DNA of 64,000 nucleotides from Acidianus brierleyi. GTDB taxonomy: Archaea; Thermoproteota; Thermoprotei_A; Sulfolobales; Sulfolobaceae. How positions within the stretch are numbered: position 1 is the stretch's first letter; each line of letters starts with the position of its first letter. Both the position numbers and the translations under genes were made by a program. This document shows, one piece after another, positions 62,751 through 64,000 of the stretch. Location of the stretch: positions 310,001-374,000 of the forward strand of contig NZ_CP029289.2 of NCBI RefSeq assembly GCF_003201835.2, written 5' to 3'. The notes under the pieces are model-generated. The model was not told where the DNA came from. It searched no databases and saw only the letters and a program-made list of their open reading frames with translations.

Positions 62751-64000
<1,250 letters not shown>

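Overview
The window is a gene-dense, AT-rich stretch of chromosome from a thermoacidophilic archaeon of the order Sulfolobales (Sulfolobus, Acidianus, Metallosphaera and relatives). The evidence is the gene set: SegAB partition proteins, a TreT trehalose synthase next to a DUF5752 protein, Gat-QueC, a TRASH-domain CopR-type regulator, PaREP1, a haem-copper oxidase subunit I beside a membrane polyferredoxin, and an IS607-type element. Many genes look leaderless, with a TATA-like box about 25-28 nt before the start codon. The oxidase pair would fit an iron- or sulfur-oxidising genus, but I cannot name the species. I found no tRNA, rRNA or CRISPR array.

Layout. 1-3.3 kb: a leucyl-tRNA synthetase cut by the left edge, whose editing site looks degenerate (LeuRS-I type), and a SPASM radical SAM enzyme. 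3.4-6.4 kb: small orphan genes, a C/D-box sRNA that looks targeted to 16S rRNA, and an apparently intact IS607-family element (serine recombinase plus TnpB). 6.5-11.1 kb: a DUF255 thioredoxin-fold protein, an SDR, a TenA-like protein and an orphan, tightly packed, then a surface protein. 11.2-12.7 kb: a second C/D sRNA, then a stand-alone TGT-type transglycosylase domain overlapping an ArcS-like DUF5591 domain gene. 12.9-19.3 kb: a four-gene operon of HerA-like ATPase, a ~1000-residue P-loop protein, a coiled-coil protein and a NurA-type nuclease. 19.3-23.4 kb: RNA m5C methyltransferase, TreT, DUF5752, NifX-like and SelW-like proteins. 23.4-27.1 kb: oxidase subunit I and polyferredoxin. 27.3-34.5 kb: enoyl-CoA hydratase family, ABC-2 exporter, AIR-synthase-like protein, CobY-like nucleotidyltransferase, DUF1614, ThiN, PadR regulator and an SQR/FCSD-like flavoprotein. 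34.5-38.8 kb: SegAB with scattered SegB-like palindromes, a ferritin-like/VIT1 fusion and PaREP1. 38.8-48 kb: nitrilase, CBS-HPF fusion, HDAC-like deacetylase, PurT, nuclease-like orphans, a third C/D sRNA, amine-oxidase-type flavoprotein, a nucleotidyltransferase-like gene with no normal start, and MoaB. 48-64 kb: FAD/4Fe-4S protein, DUF1998 helicase, Gat-QueC, hydratase, molybdopterin oxidoreductase, transporters, CopR/YHS pair, Trm9-like methyltransferase, and Elp3 cut by the right edge.

Most notable. (1) The HerA-ATPase-coiled-coil-NurA operon lacks Mre11/Rad50 and is the best candidate for an undescribed DNA-processing or defence machine. (2) The TGT plus ArcS-like pair just upstream may be a tRNA or DNA 7-deazaguanine system; Gat-QueC, which uses the same chemistry, is also in the window. 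(3) Three C/D-box sRNA genes lie in non-coding DNA. (4) Nearly all convergent gene pairs overlap or abut at their 3' ends, which implies pervasive antisense 3' ends.
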